DNA of 8,727 bases from an uncultured Clostridia bacterium. GTDB lineage: Bacteria > Bacillota > Clostridia > Oscillospirales > Acutalibacteraceae. Position numbers and translations under genes: made by a program. The notes below the pieces were generated by a model, which was not told the origin of the DNA, searched no databases, and worked only from the letters and a program-made list of their open reading frames with translations. Where the stretch lies: positions 1 to 8,727 of the forward strand of contig CALGGQ010000017.1 of the NCBI GenBank assembly GCA_937915775.1. The letters run 5' to 3'. Numbering within the stretch: position 1 is the stretch's first letter; each line of letters opens with the position of its first letter. Shown here piece after piece: positions 1 through 6,873 of the stretch.

Positions 1-1
1 A

Positions 2-1609
2 CGATATTCCAGAATAACCCCTGAAGGCAGCCGAGATTTTCTTTTTGAGGAATGCGATGACAGAAGAAGGGTAGAGCATACGCTGTCCGATTTATTCAAG
101 GACGGCGGCTACCGTAAGGTGCTTACTCCTGCGATTGAATATTTTGACGTATTCAAGAGCGATAACACCGGCATTCAGGCTCAGGAGATGTTTAAGTTAT
201 CCGATGCCAACGGCGTCACAACCGTGCTGCGCCCTGATAATACGATGCCGATTGCGCGTATGGTTGCCACCAGACTGAGTAAGGAGGATTTTCCTGTCAG
301 GCTGTATTATAACCAGAGCGTATTCGTCCGCAATAAAGACTTAGCCGGCAGAACAAACGAGATTGCCCAGAGCGGTATCGAACTGATTGGCGACGGCTCC
401 AAGGAAGCCGATTTGGAGGTTATCCGCCTTGCGATTGAAAGTCTGAAGCGCTGCGAGCTGAATTCCTTCAAGATTGAAATCGGAAACGCTGCTTTCTTCA
501 ATACCATTCTCAAAAAGATGGATATTGACGACGATACTTATGCAGAAATCTGTAACCTGATTGAAGGCAAGAATTATGCGGCGCTCGGCGATTTGCTTTC
601 CACGTTCGGCGAAAGCAGAGAGGCAAAGGTCATCGGCAGACTGCCGCGGCTGTTCGGCGGTGCCGAGGTGATTGAGGAAGCGAAGCGCCTTTATGATGAA
701 GAGGATGCACTGGAGGCGCTGAAATATCTGAACGAGGTTTACAGCGAGCTTTGCGGCGAAGGACTGCAGGATTATATCATGCTCGACCTCGGTCTTGTCA
801 ACCGCTCCAATTATTATACAGGTGTGATTTTCCACGGCTACGCCGAGGGTTCGGGACTGACGATTTTATCGGGCGGTCGGTATGATAATCTGCTTGGCGA
901 ATTCGGTATGCCGCAGCCGGCAATCGGCTTCGGTGTGGAGGTCAGCGCTGTTTGTGAAGCGATGCGCGATACGATTAATGTGGAGCGCCCGATTCGTATT
1001 GCCTTAACCAAAGGCAGGCTCGAAAAAAGCAGCCTTGCTTTATTCAAAACGATGGGGCTTGATACCTCTGAGCTGGAGAATAAGGGCAGACGGCTGATAC
1101 TGCCGCTTGAGCAGTATGAGGCAGTGCTCTCAAAGGCGCCGGATGTTATCACCTATGTGGAGCACGGCGTGTGCGATATCGGTATTGTCGGCAAGGACAC
1201 GATTATGGAGCATGGCTCCAAGTTTTATGAGGTGCTGGATTTGAATATCGGCAGATGCCGCTTTGCGCTTGCCGCGCCAAAGGGAACGGATTTCTTTGCC
1301 GGCTATAAGCGTAAGGTGGTTGCCACCAAATACCCCAAGGTTGCCAAGCAGTTTTTTGAGGGCAGGGGAATGGATGTGGAAATCATCAAGATTGAGGGCA
1401 GTGTTGAACTGGCACCGCTGCTCGGACTGGCAGACGCGATTGTTGATATCGTGGAAACCGGCTCCACTTTGAAGGAAAACGGATTGGAAGTGGTTGCCGA
1501 AATTTGCCCGATTTCAGCCAGAGTCATTGTGAATATGGCGTCAATGAAGCTCAGAAAGAACGAGATTGAAGCGTTCTTAAACGATATTGAGCTTGCCGCT
1601 ATGGTATAG
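2..1609 (+). CDS. hisZG: HisZ-HisG fusion: ATP phosphoribosyltransferase regulatory and catalytic subunits in one chain (5' end off window)
   Basis: This enzyme catalyses the first step of histidine synthesis, joining ATP and PRPP to give phosphoribosyl-ATP in the cytoplasm. The frame is open from base 2 and reads YSRITPEGSRDFLFEEC, a typical HisZ N-terminus, so the true start lies a few codons upstream. The GTG at 119 is internal. Of 535 visible residues, about 1-327 are HisZ, a histidyl-tRNA-synthetase-like paralogue without an anticodon domain. HisZ landmarks are RPDNTMPIAR at 77-86 (class II motif 2), LVNRSNYYTG, and SGGRYDNLLG at 290 (motif 3). After a short linker, residues 330-535 are a short-form HisG of about 206 residues. 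It begins IRIALTKGRL and carries the family signature from E465 to L490, including DIVETGSTL. Short HisG normally requires a separate HisZ and forms a hetero-octamer. Fusion would fix the ratio at 1:1. No stop or strong internal SD separates the halves. The gene ends 11 bases before hisD. Confidence 0.93.
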   Translation, partial: RYSRITPEGSRDFLFEECDDRRRVEHTLSDLFKDGGYRKVLTPAIEYFDVFKSDNTGIQAQEMFKLSDANGVTTVLRPDNTMPIARMVATRLSKEDFPVRLYYNQSVFVRNKDLAGRTNEIAQSGIELIGDGSKEADLEVIRLAIESLKRCELNSFKIEIGNAAFFNTILKKMDIDDDTYAEICNLIEGKNYAALGDLLSTFGESREAKVIGRLPRLFGGAEVIEEAKRLYDEEDALEALKYLNEVYSELCGEGLQDYIMLDLGLVNRSNYYTGVIFHGYAEGSGLTILSGGRYDNLLGEFGMPQPAIGFGVEVSAVCEAMRDTINVERPIRIALTKGRLEKSSLALFKTMGLDTSELENKGRRLILPLEQYEAVLSKAPDVITYVEHGVCDIGIVGKDTIMEHGSKFYEVLDLNIGRCRFALAAPKGTDFFAGYKRKVVATKYPKVAKQFFEGRGMDVEIIKIEGSVELAPLLGLADAIVDIVETGSTLKENGLEVVAEICPISARVIVNMASMKLRKNEIEAFLNDIELAAMV

Positions 1610-1614
1610 GAGAG
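1608..1614 (+). promoter_or_regulatory. Ribosome binding site of hisD
   Basis: AGGAGAG overlaps the TAG stop of the fused hisZG gene and lies six bases before the hisD ATG at 1621. This is a strong SD and supports both that start and translation from a shared operon message. Confidence 0.8.
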
Positions 1615-1620
1615 ACGGAT

Positions 1621-2904
1621 ATGAGAGTAACAAAAGCAAACGGCAAGGCGGAATACGCCGTTGTTGAAAACTTAAAAAAACGCGCCGGTGAGGCGGATGA
1701 GAAGATAACGGAAATCGTTCGCACCATCATAAAGGGCGTGAAGGAAAACGGCGATGAAGCCGTCAGGGAGTACACCGTGCGTTTTGACGGCGGCGTGCCG
1801 AAAAAGACGGTGATTGAAAAGGACGAGCTGCAAGGTTATCTGGAGCTTGTGGACGAGAGCTTTAAAACCGCCATCACCAATGCACAGACTAATATCTATC
1901 AATTTCATCTCCGTCAGGCGCAGCAAAGCTGGATGACCACGGAGGAAAACGGCGTGATTATGGGGCAGCGCGTCCGCGGGCTCAAGCGCGTTGGCATCTA
2001 TGTGCCGGGCGGCACGGCTGCTTATCCGTCCTCCGTTTTGATGAACGCCGTTCCGGCGAAGATTGCCGGCGTGGAGGAAATTATTATGGTTACGCCTCCC
2101 GGCAAGGACGGCAACCCGAACCCGAAAATTATGGCGGCAGCTGCCGTCGCAGGTGTGGACAAGGTCTTTATGGTCGGCGGTGCGCAGGCAGTCGCAGCGC
2201 TTGCCTACGGCACGGAGAAAATTCCGAAGGTGGATAAAATCGTCGGTCCCGGCAATATCTTCGTTGCAACGGCTAAGAAGCTGCTTTACGGCGTGGTCGA
2301 TATTGATATGGTTGCCGGACCGAGCGAGATTCTGATTGTTGCCGATAAAACGGCAGATCCGTCGTTCTTAGCGGCGGATTTGATGAGTCAGGCGGAGCAC
2401 GATGTGCTGGCGTCTGCCATTCTGCTGACGACCTCGTCCGATTTAGCGCGCTCTACGATGCACGAAATTGACCGTCAGGTCAAGATGCTGGAACGCGAAA
2501 CGATTATTGAAAAATCCCTTGAGGATTACGGTGAAATCATTGTCTGTGAGGATTTGGAGCAGGCAATTCAATTTGCCAACGAACTGGCGCCCGAGCATCT
2601 GGAACTGTGCGTTTCCGAGCCGCTGAAATATATTGGACGGATTGACAATGCCGGCTCGGTATTCCTCGGCAACTGGTCGCCCGAGCCGCTCGGCGATTAC
2701 TATGCAGGTCCTAACCATGTGCTGCCGACCTCCGGCACCGCGCGCTTCTTCTCGCCGCTCGGTGTGGACAGCTTTATCAAAAAATCCTCATTTATCTATT
2801 ACACCTGCGCAGAACTGCGCAAGGCAAAGGACGATATTATCACGCTGGCGGAAGCCGAAGGGCTGACCGCGCACGCAAATTCCATCAAGGTGAGGTTTAA
2901 GTAA
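1621..2904 (+). CDS. hisD: Histidinol dehydrogenase
   Basis: HisD performs the last two steps of the pathway, oxidising L-histidinol through histidinal to L-histidine with two NAD+. It is a zinc metalloenzyme. The 427-residue length is normal for the family. The family signature is present around residues 230-260 (AGPSEILIVA, then AADLMSQAEH). By comparison with the E. coli enzyme, zinc ligands can be assigned to Q257, H260, D359 (in GDYYAGPNH) and H418 (in GLTAHANS), and the catalytic pair to E325-H326 (in APEHLEL). All are intact, so the enzyme should be active. The ATG start has a strong SD six bases upstream. The stop is one base before the hisB ATG. Nothing in the sequence looks damaged or foreign. 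Confidence 0.97.
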   Translation: MRVTKANGKAEYAVVENLKKRAGEADEKITEIVRTIIKGVKENGDEAVREYTVRFDGGVPKKTVIEKDELQGYLELVDESFKTAITNAQTNIYQFHLRQAQQSWMTTEENGVIMGQRVRGLKRVGIYVPGGTAAYPSSVLMNAVPAKIAGVEEIIMVTPPGKDGNPNPKIMAAAAVAGVDKVFMVGGAQAVAALAYGTEKIPKVDKIVGPGNIFVATAKKLLYGVVDIDMVAGPSEILIVADKTADPSFLAADLMSQAEHDVLASAILLTTSSDLARSTMHEIDRQVKMLERETIIEKSLEDYGEIIVCEDLEQAIQFANELAPEHLELCVSEPLKYIGRIDNAGSVFLGNWSPEPLGDYYAGPNHVLPTSGTARFFSPLGVDSFIKKSSFIYYTCAELRKAKDDIITLAEAEGLTAHANSIKVRFK

Positions 2905-2905
2905 T

Positions 2906-3484
2906 ATGCGAATTGCTACGAAAACACGAAACACAAAGGAAACACAGATTACCGTCGCGCTGAACCTGGATGGCGGCGAGGTCAAAACCGATACGGGTAT
3001 CGGCTTTTTCGACCATATGCTGACGGCATTTGCCGTGCATGGCGGCTTTGGACTTAAGGTTACCGCCAACGGTGATTTGGAGGTTGATACGCATCACACC
3101 GCGGAGGATACGGGCATCGTGCTCGGTCAGGCGTTTGCGGAAGCGCTCGGCGATAAAAAGGGCATTGAACGCTACGGCAATTTTTCCGTACCAATGGACG
3201 ACGCGCTCGCCGCCGTTTCGCTCGATATTTCCAACCGTCCGTTTTTAGTCTTTAACTGCACGATGGCGCAGGAGCGCTGCGGCGATTATGAGACTGCCGT
3301 TACCGAGGAATTTTGGCGTGCTTTCGCGGAAAACGCCGGTATTACGCTGCATATCAATGTGCCGTACGGCAACAATGCGCATCATCAGGTGGAAGCCATT
3401 TTTAAGGCTGTCGGTCACGCGCTGAAAATCGCTGTGACACCGAATGCCAGCGGTGATGTGCTGTCCACTAAAGGAGTGCTGTAA
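2906..3484 (+). CDS. hisB: Imidazoleglycerol-phosphate dehydratase, monofunctional
   Basis: HisB dehydrates imidazole glycerol phosphate to imidazole acetol phosphate. At 192 residues this is the stand-alone dehydratase, without the N-terminal histidinol-phosphatase domain of the enterobacterial bifunctional protein, so a phosphatase must come from elsewhere. Both metal-binding family signatures are present: DTHHTAEDTG at residues 61-70 (H63, H64, E67) and NNAHHQVEAIFK at 156-167 (H159, H160, E163), which bind manganese in characterised homologues. The C-terminus STKGVL is also typical. The ATG lies one base after the hisD stop, with AAGGTGAGG upstream at 2887-2895. The stop TAA shares one base with the ATG of hisA (TAATG), which suggests coupled translation. 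Confidence 0.97.
   Translation: MRIATKTRNTKETQITVALNLDGGEVKTDTGIGFFDHMLTAFAVHGGFGLKVTANGDLEVDTHHTAEDTGIVLGQAFAEALGDKKGIERYGNFSVPMDDALAAVSLDISNRPFLVFNCTMAQERCGDYETAVTEEFWRAFAENAGITLHINVPYGNNAHHQVEAIFKAVGHALKIAVTPNASGDVLSTKGVL
3470..3476 (+). promoter_or_regulatory. Ribosome binding site of hisA inside the end of hisB
   Basis: AAAGGAG lies within the last codons of hisB, seven bases before the hisA ATG at 3484. It is a near-ideal SD. With the TAATG stop-start overlap, it indicates that hisA can be translated both independently and by coupling. Confidence 0.75.
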
Positions 3485-4197
3485 TGCTGATTTTTCCCGC
3501 GATAGATATTATTGACGGCAAGCCCGTGCGGCTCTTTAAAGGCGATTTCGCCACCGCGGAGCAGGTTGCCGAGGACGCGCTGCAGACGGCGCTCTCCTTT
3601 GTGCAGGCTGGCGCCGAGTGGATTCATATGGTGGATTTGGACGGTTCATTGCAGAAAAAAAGAGTGAATGCCGAAACCTTTATTCAGGTTGCTAATGAAA
3701 CACCGCTCAAGGTAGAGCTCGGCGGCGGTATCCGCACGATGGAGGATATTGCCTATTACGCGGAGCACGGCATCAGTCGCGTCATTCTCGGCTCCGTGGC
3801 GCTGAAAAAACCCGAACTAGTCAAGGAAGCCGTTAAGGAATACGGCGCGCTGATTGCCGTTGGTATTGACGCCAAAAACGGCTATGTTGCTACAGAGGGC
3901 TGGACGGAGGGCAGCGATATGTATTATATCGACCTTGCGCGGCAGATGGAGGCAATCGGCGTCAGAACGATTATCTATACCGATATTTCCAAGGACGGCA
4001 CGCTCAGCGGACCGAATACAGAACAGCTGAAGGCGCTGAATGAGGCGGTATCGTGCGATATTACCGCGTCCGGCGGTGTCGCCGTTCTGAATGATATTAT
4101 CACGCTGCGTGATGCGGGGCTGTATGGCGCTATCTGCGGAAAATCAATTTATAAGGGAACGTTGCATTTGAAGGAAGCGATTGAGGTGTGCCGATGA
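3484..4197 (+). CDS. hisA: 1-(5-phosphoribosyl)-5-[(5-phosphoribosylamino)methylideneamino]imidazole-4-carboxamide isomerase
   Basis: HisA is the (beta/alpha)8-barrel isomerase that opens the ribose of ProFAR by an Amadori rearrangement to give PRFAR, the substrate of HisH-HisF. The 237-residue length is normal. Features favouring HisA over its paralogue HisF include PAIDIIDGKPVRLFKGDF at the N-terminus, MVDLDGSLQ, GGGIRTMEDI, and YTDISKDGTLSGPN. D8 and D129 (in VGIDAKNGYV) match the two catalytic aspartates. ASGGV and GAICGKSIYKG form the C-terminal phosphate site. The gene overlaps hisB by one base and hisI by four. In many operons hisH precedes and hisF follows this gene; neither is here. 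Confidence 0.96.
   Translation: MLIFPAIDIIDGKPVRLFKGDFATAEQVAEDALQTALSFVQAGAEWIHMVDLDGSLQKKRVNAETFIQVANETPLKVELGGGIRTMEDIAYYAEHGISRVILGSVALKKPELVKEAVKEYGALIAVGIDAKNGYVATEGWTEGSDMYYIDLARQMEAIGVRTIIYTDISKDGTLSGPNTEQLKALNEAVSCDITASGGVAVLNDIITLRDAGLYGAICGKSIYKGTLHLKEAIEVCR
4183..4188 (+). promoter_or_regulatory. Ribosome binding site that fixes the hisI start
   Basis: GAGGTG lies five bases before the ATG at 4194. That spacing favours 4194 over the in-frame GTG at 4188, which overlaps this SD. The ATG also forms a classic ATGA overlap with the hisA stop. Confidence 0.6.
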
Positions 4198-4523
4198 CGG
4201 ATGTTGAAAAGTATTTTAAAAAAAGCGCGTTAATCCCCGCGATTATTCAGGAGGCATCCACCGGCGAGGTGCTGATGCTGGCATATATGAACCGCGAGTC
4301 GATGCAAAAAACGCTGGAGACGGGCTATACCTGGTTCTGGTCCCGCTCCCGTCAGGAGCTCTGGAACAAAGGCGCTACCTCCGGCCATTTGCAGAAAATC
4401 GTCGAAATCAAAGGCGATTGCGATGATGATACACTATTAATCAAAGTCATTCAGACAGGTGCTGCCTGTCACACGGGAAATCATTCCTGCTTTTTTAACG
4501 AGATTGCATTTAACAGGGAATAA
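4194..4523 (+). CDS. hisI: Phosphoribosyl-AMP cyclohydrolase
   Basis: HisI opens the adenine ring of phosphoribosyl-AMP by hydrolysis, giving ProFAR, the third step of the pathway. This is the stand-alone cyclohydrolase of 109 residues; many bacteria carry a HisI-HisE fusion instead. Diagnostic features are FWSRSRQELWNKGATSGH, the acidic magnesium site GDCDDD at residues 74-79, and AACHTGNHSCFF, with C92 and C99 (and C76) matching the family's zinc-binding cysteines. The ATG at 4194 is chosen because it gives an ATGA overlap with hisA and has an SD five bases upstream. An in-frame GTG two codons earlier is possible but less likely. The stop lies two bases before hisE. Confidence 0.95.
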   Translation: MTDVEKYFKKSALIPAIIQEASTGEVLMLAYMNRESMQKTLETGYTWFWSRSRQELWNKGATSGHLQKIVEIKGDCDDDTLLIKVIQTGAACHTGNHSCFFNEIAFNRE

Positions 4524-4525
4524 CT

Positions 4526-4849
4526 ATGGACTATATTCGTAACGATTATGAAACCATTCTGAGCAGGCGGGAAGCCGGTGAGGAGGGTTCCTACACCTGC
4601 TACCTTTTTGAACAGGGACTGGATAAAATTTTGAAGAAGGTCGGCGAGGAAAGCACCGAGATGGTGATTGCCGCCAAAAACGGCAAGAAGGACGAAACCG
4701 TCGGCGAAATCTGCGACCTCATTTATCACACGCTGGTGATGATGGTGGAGCAGAATATCACGATTGAGGACGTGGAAGCTGTTCTTGCCAAAAGAGCCGA
4801 AAAGGCGGGTAATTTAAAACAATTTCACAAGGTGGATAAAAATTCGTAA
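4526..4849 (+). CDS. hisE: Phosphoribosyl-ATP pyrophosphatase
   Basis: HisE removes pyrophosphate from phosphoribosyl-ATP to give phosphoribosyl-AMP, the second step of the pathway. It is a small all-helical MazG-like enzyme of 107 residues, a normal length. The conserved core is visible as KILKKVGEESTEMVIAAKN followed by EICDLIYHTLVMM, which supplies the acidic magnesium ligands of the family. AGGGA at 4515-4519 lies six bases before the ATG. It follows hisI by two bases, which recalls the fused HisIE of other species while keeping two chains. Its TAA stop overlaps the ATG of recJ by one base, so the last histidine gene is physically coupled to a DNA-repair gene. Confidence 0.95.
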   Translation: MDYIRNDYETILSRREAGEEGSYTCYLFEQGLDKILKKVGEESTEMVIAAKNGKKDETVGEICDLIYHTLVMMVEQNITIEDVEAVLAKRAEKAGNLKQFHKVDKNS

Positions 4850-6873
4850 TGGCAGTCAAAAAATGGATTCTGCGCGAAGCTGATAAGGAAAAGGCTTCCG
4901 TTTTGAGTGAAAAATTCAATATTGATCCGTTTATTGCCTATCTGCTGGTATCCCGCGGAATTGACACGGAGCTGGCAGTTTCGAGTTTTCTGTCAGACAG
5001 CTTTGAGATTGTTTCACCGTTTCATTTTGCCGATATGGAGGAGGCTGCTTTCACCATCGGCGATGCGGTGGATGCCGGTGAAAAAATCTGCATCTACGGC
5101 GATTATGACTGCGACGGGATTACATCGACGGCACTTTTGTACTCTTTTTTGAAAGAGGAAAACGCCGATGTGTTTTACTATATTCCCCAGCGCCTTACCG
5201 AGGGCTACGGAATGAACACCGAGGCGATTGACGCGATTAAGGCACAGGGCGCGCAACTGATTATCACAGTGGATAACGGTATCAGCTCCCTTGAGGAAGC
5301 GGAGTATATCTATTCGCTCGGTATGCGTCTGGTTGTCACAGACCATCATCAGCTTGGCGATACGTTGCCGCGTGCGGAAGCAGTTGTTAATCCGTACCGT
5401 GCGGAAAATGAACTCGAATTCCGTGATTACTGCGGTGTCGGCGTTGTATTTAAGCTGATTTGCGCGATGTATGAGGGCGAGGTCAGCGACTTAGTGGAGC
5501 AGTACATTGATTTGGTTGCTATCGGCACTATCGGTGACGTTGTGCCGCTGCTGGCGGAAAACCGTGCATTTGTCAAAGCCGGATTGCAGCATATGCAGCG
5601 CTGTCCGCGCAAGGCGATTGAGGCGGTCAAGCGTGCCGCCGGAAAGAGTACTTTCACTGCCGGTGAAATTGCGTTTTTACTCTGTCCGCGCCTGAACGCC
5701 ATGGGCAGAATGGGCGACGCGGCGCGCGCTGTTGAATTTCTCATCAGCGAGGATGAGCAGGATTGTACCGTCAAATACGAGCAGCTCTGTATTGAAAATA
5801 CGCATCGTCAGGAAACGGAGCGTGAAATTCTCGATGATGTGAACGAGCAAATTGCTGAGAATCCGAAGCTCGTTGCAGGGCGAGTGATTGTCATTGCCGG
5901 CGAGCGCTATCACCACGGTGTCACGGGCATCGTTGCGAGCCATGTGCTCGAAAAGTACGGTAAGCCTACCTTTATCATCAGCATTGATGAGGATGGGATT
6001 GCCCGCGGCTCAGCTCGGTCGATTGAGGGCTTTCATATCTATGACGCAATTAATGCCTGCAGCGGCGATGTCATTCGTTTTGGCGGTCATCCGCTTGCCG
6101 CCGGCGTTACTTTAAAAGCGGAAAGCATTGACGCCTTTCGTCAGCATATCAATGAATATGCACTCAGTGCTTATCCAAACGGTGTGCCGATGACGCTGAC
6201 GATTGACTGTAAAATATCCCCGAATTATCTGACCTTAGAGCTTGCGGATATGCTGTCCCTGCTGGAACCGTACGGTGCCATGAATCCGCAGGCGGTGTTC
6301 GGTGTGTATAAGATGAAGTTGCTCTCTGTGACGCCGCTCAGCGAGGGCAGGCACGTTCGTTTAGAGCTGGAGAAAAAGGGCAGACGCATCCGTGCCGTCA
6401 AGTTCGGCACGCGGTTTGAGGATTTTCCGTACCGGGCGGGAGATACTGTCAATTTAGCGGTGAAAATTGCCAAAAATTTCTATAACGAAAAATATTATGT
6501 TTCCGTTCAGGCGGTGGATGTACGTCTGTCTGATACGGACGAAGAGCGCTATTTCAGCGAAAAAACAGCATATGATAATTACCGTCAGACAGGGCGCGGC
6601 ACCGCGGATTTATACCCCGACCGCGATACCTGCGCGGTAATTTATAAATATCTCAAAGCGCACGGCGGGTATCCTTACAGCACAGAGGATTTATATTTCC
6701 GCCTGCAGCAGCAGGTAACCTACGGGCAGCTGCTGTTCGCGCTCAAAGCGTTTGCACAGGCGGGGCTGATAACGATAAGCGACACCATTCAGCTGAATCC
6801 TGCTGTGGGTAAAGTCAAGCTGGAGGAAACAAAGGTACTAACAACATTGAGGGAGAGGCTCATCATTGGCTGA
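4849..6873 (+). CDS. recJ: Single-stranded-DNA-specific 5'-3' exonuclease RecJ
   Basis: RecJ degrades single-stranded DNA 5' to 3' in recombinational repair, including RecFOR processing, and in mismatch repair. It is a metal-dependent DHH-family phosphoesterase. The motifs are intact: GDYDCDG at residues 84-90, VDNG with D142, DHH at 165-167, and GTIGDVVPL with D230 (the position before this Asp is more often Ala). The DHHA1 part carries FGGHPLAAG at 411-419. An OB-fold-like segment follows (about 440-560), then a C-terminal helical domain, as in Gram-positive RecJ. At 674 residues it is longer than E. coli RecJ (about 577) and shorter than the B. subtilis protein. The start is the ATG in the TAATG overlap with hisE. 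The only SD-like sequence (AAGGTGG, 4829-4835) is 13 bases away, so translation probably depends on coupling. The 3' end overlaps rel by eight bases. Confidence 0.94.
   Translation: MAVKKWILREADKEKASVLSEKFNIDPFIAYLLVSRGIDTELAVSSFLSDSFEIVSPFHFADMEEAAFTIGDAVDAGEKICIYGDYDCDGITSTALLYSFLKEENADVFYYIPQRLTEGYGMNTEAIDAIKAQGAQLIITVDNGISSLEEAEYIYSLGMRLVVTDHHQLGDTLPRAEAVVNPYRAENELEFRDYCGVGVVFKLICAMYEGEVSDLVEQYIDLVAIGTIGDVVPLLAENRAFVKAGLQHMQRCPRKAIEAVKRAAGKSTFTAGEIAFLLCPRLNAMGRMGDAARAVEFLISEDEQDCTVKYEQLCIENTHRQETEREILDDVNEQIAENPKLVAGRVIVIAGERYHHGVTGIVASHVLEKYGKPTFIISIDEDGIARGSARSIEGFHIYDAINACSGDVIRFGGHPLAAGVTLKAESIDAFRQHINEYALSAYPNGVPMTLTIDCKISPNYLTLELADMLSLLEPYGAMNPQAVFGVYKMKLLSVTPLSEGRHVRLELEKKGRRIRAVKFGTRFEDFPYRAGDTVNLAVKIAKNFYNEKYYVSVQAVDVRLSDTDEERYFSEKTAYDNYRQTGRGTADLYPDRDTCAVIYKYLKAHGGYPYSTEDLYFRLQQQVTYGQLLFALKAFAQAGLITISDTIQLNPAVGKVKLEETKVLTTLRERLIIG
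6851..6858 (+). promoter_or_regulatory. Ribosome binding site for the TTG start of rel
   Basis: GGGAGAGG lies within recJ, seven bases before TTG at 6866. An in-frame TGA at 6848-6850 closes the rel frame just upstream, so this strong SD identifies TTG 6866 as the start. Confidence 0.75.

Noticed and set aside
119..121. GTG at 119 as the start of the hisZ-hisG gene
   Set aside because: The frame is open to base 2 and the 39 codons before 119 encode the conserved HisZ N-terminus (ITPEGSRDFLFEEC). The gene is truncated by the window edge instead.
341..835. Antisense open frame of 164 codons opposite hisZ
   Set aside because: Its protein resembles no family I know, and it lies entirely opposite conserved HisZ codons. 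It is a by-product of codon bias.
1610..1620. Terminator or promoter in the gaps between histidine genes
   Set aside because: The largest gap is only 11 bases and is filled by an SD. I saw no hairpin with a T tract anywhere between genes.
4188..4190. GTG at 4188 as the hisI start
   Set aside because: It overlaps the likely SD (GAGGTG). ATG 4194 has proper spacing and a standard four-base overlap with hisA.
3484..4197. Reading the barrel gene as hisF instead of hisA
   Set aside because: IDIIDGKPVRLFKGDF, MVDLDGSLQ and YTDISKDGT are HisA wording. HisF would show the IPCLDV/D-x-GRVVKG type N-terminus.
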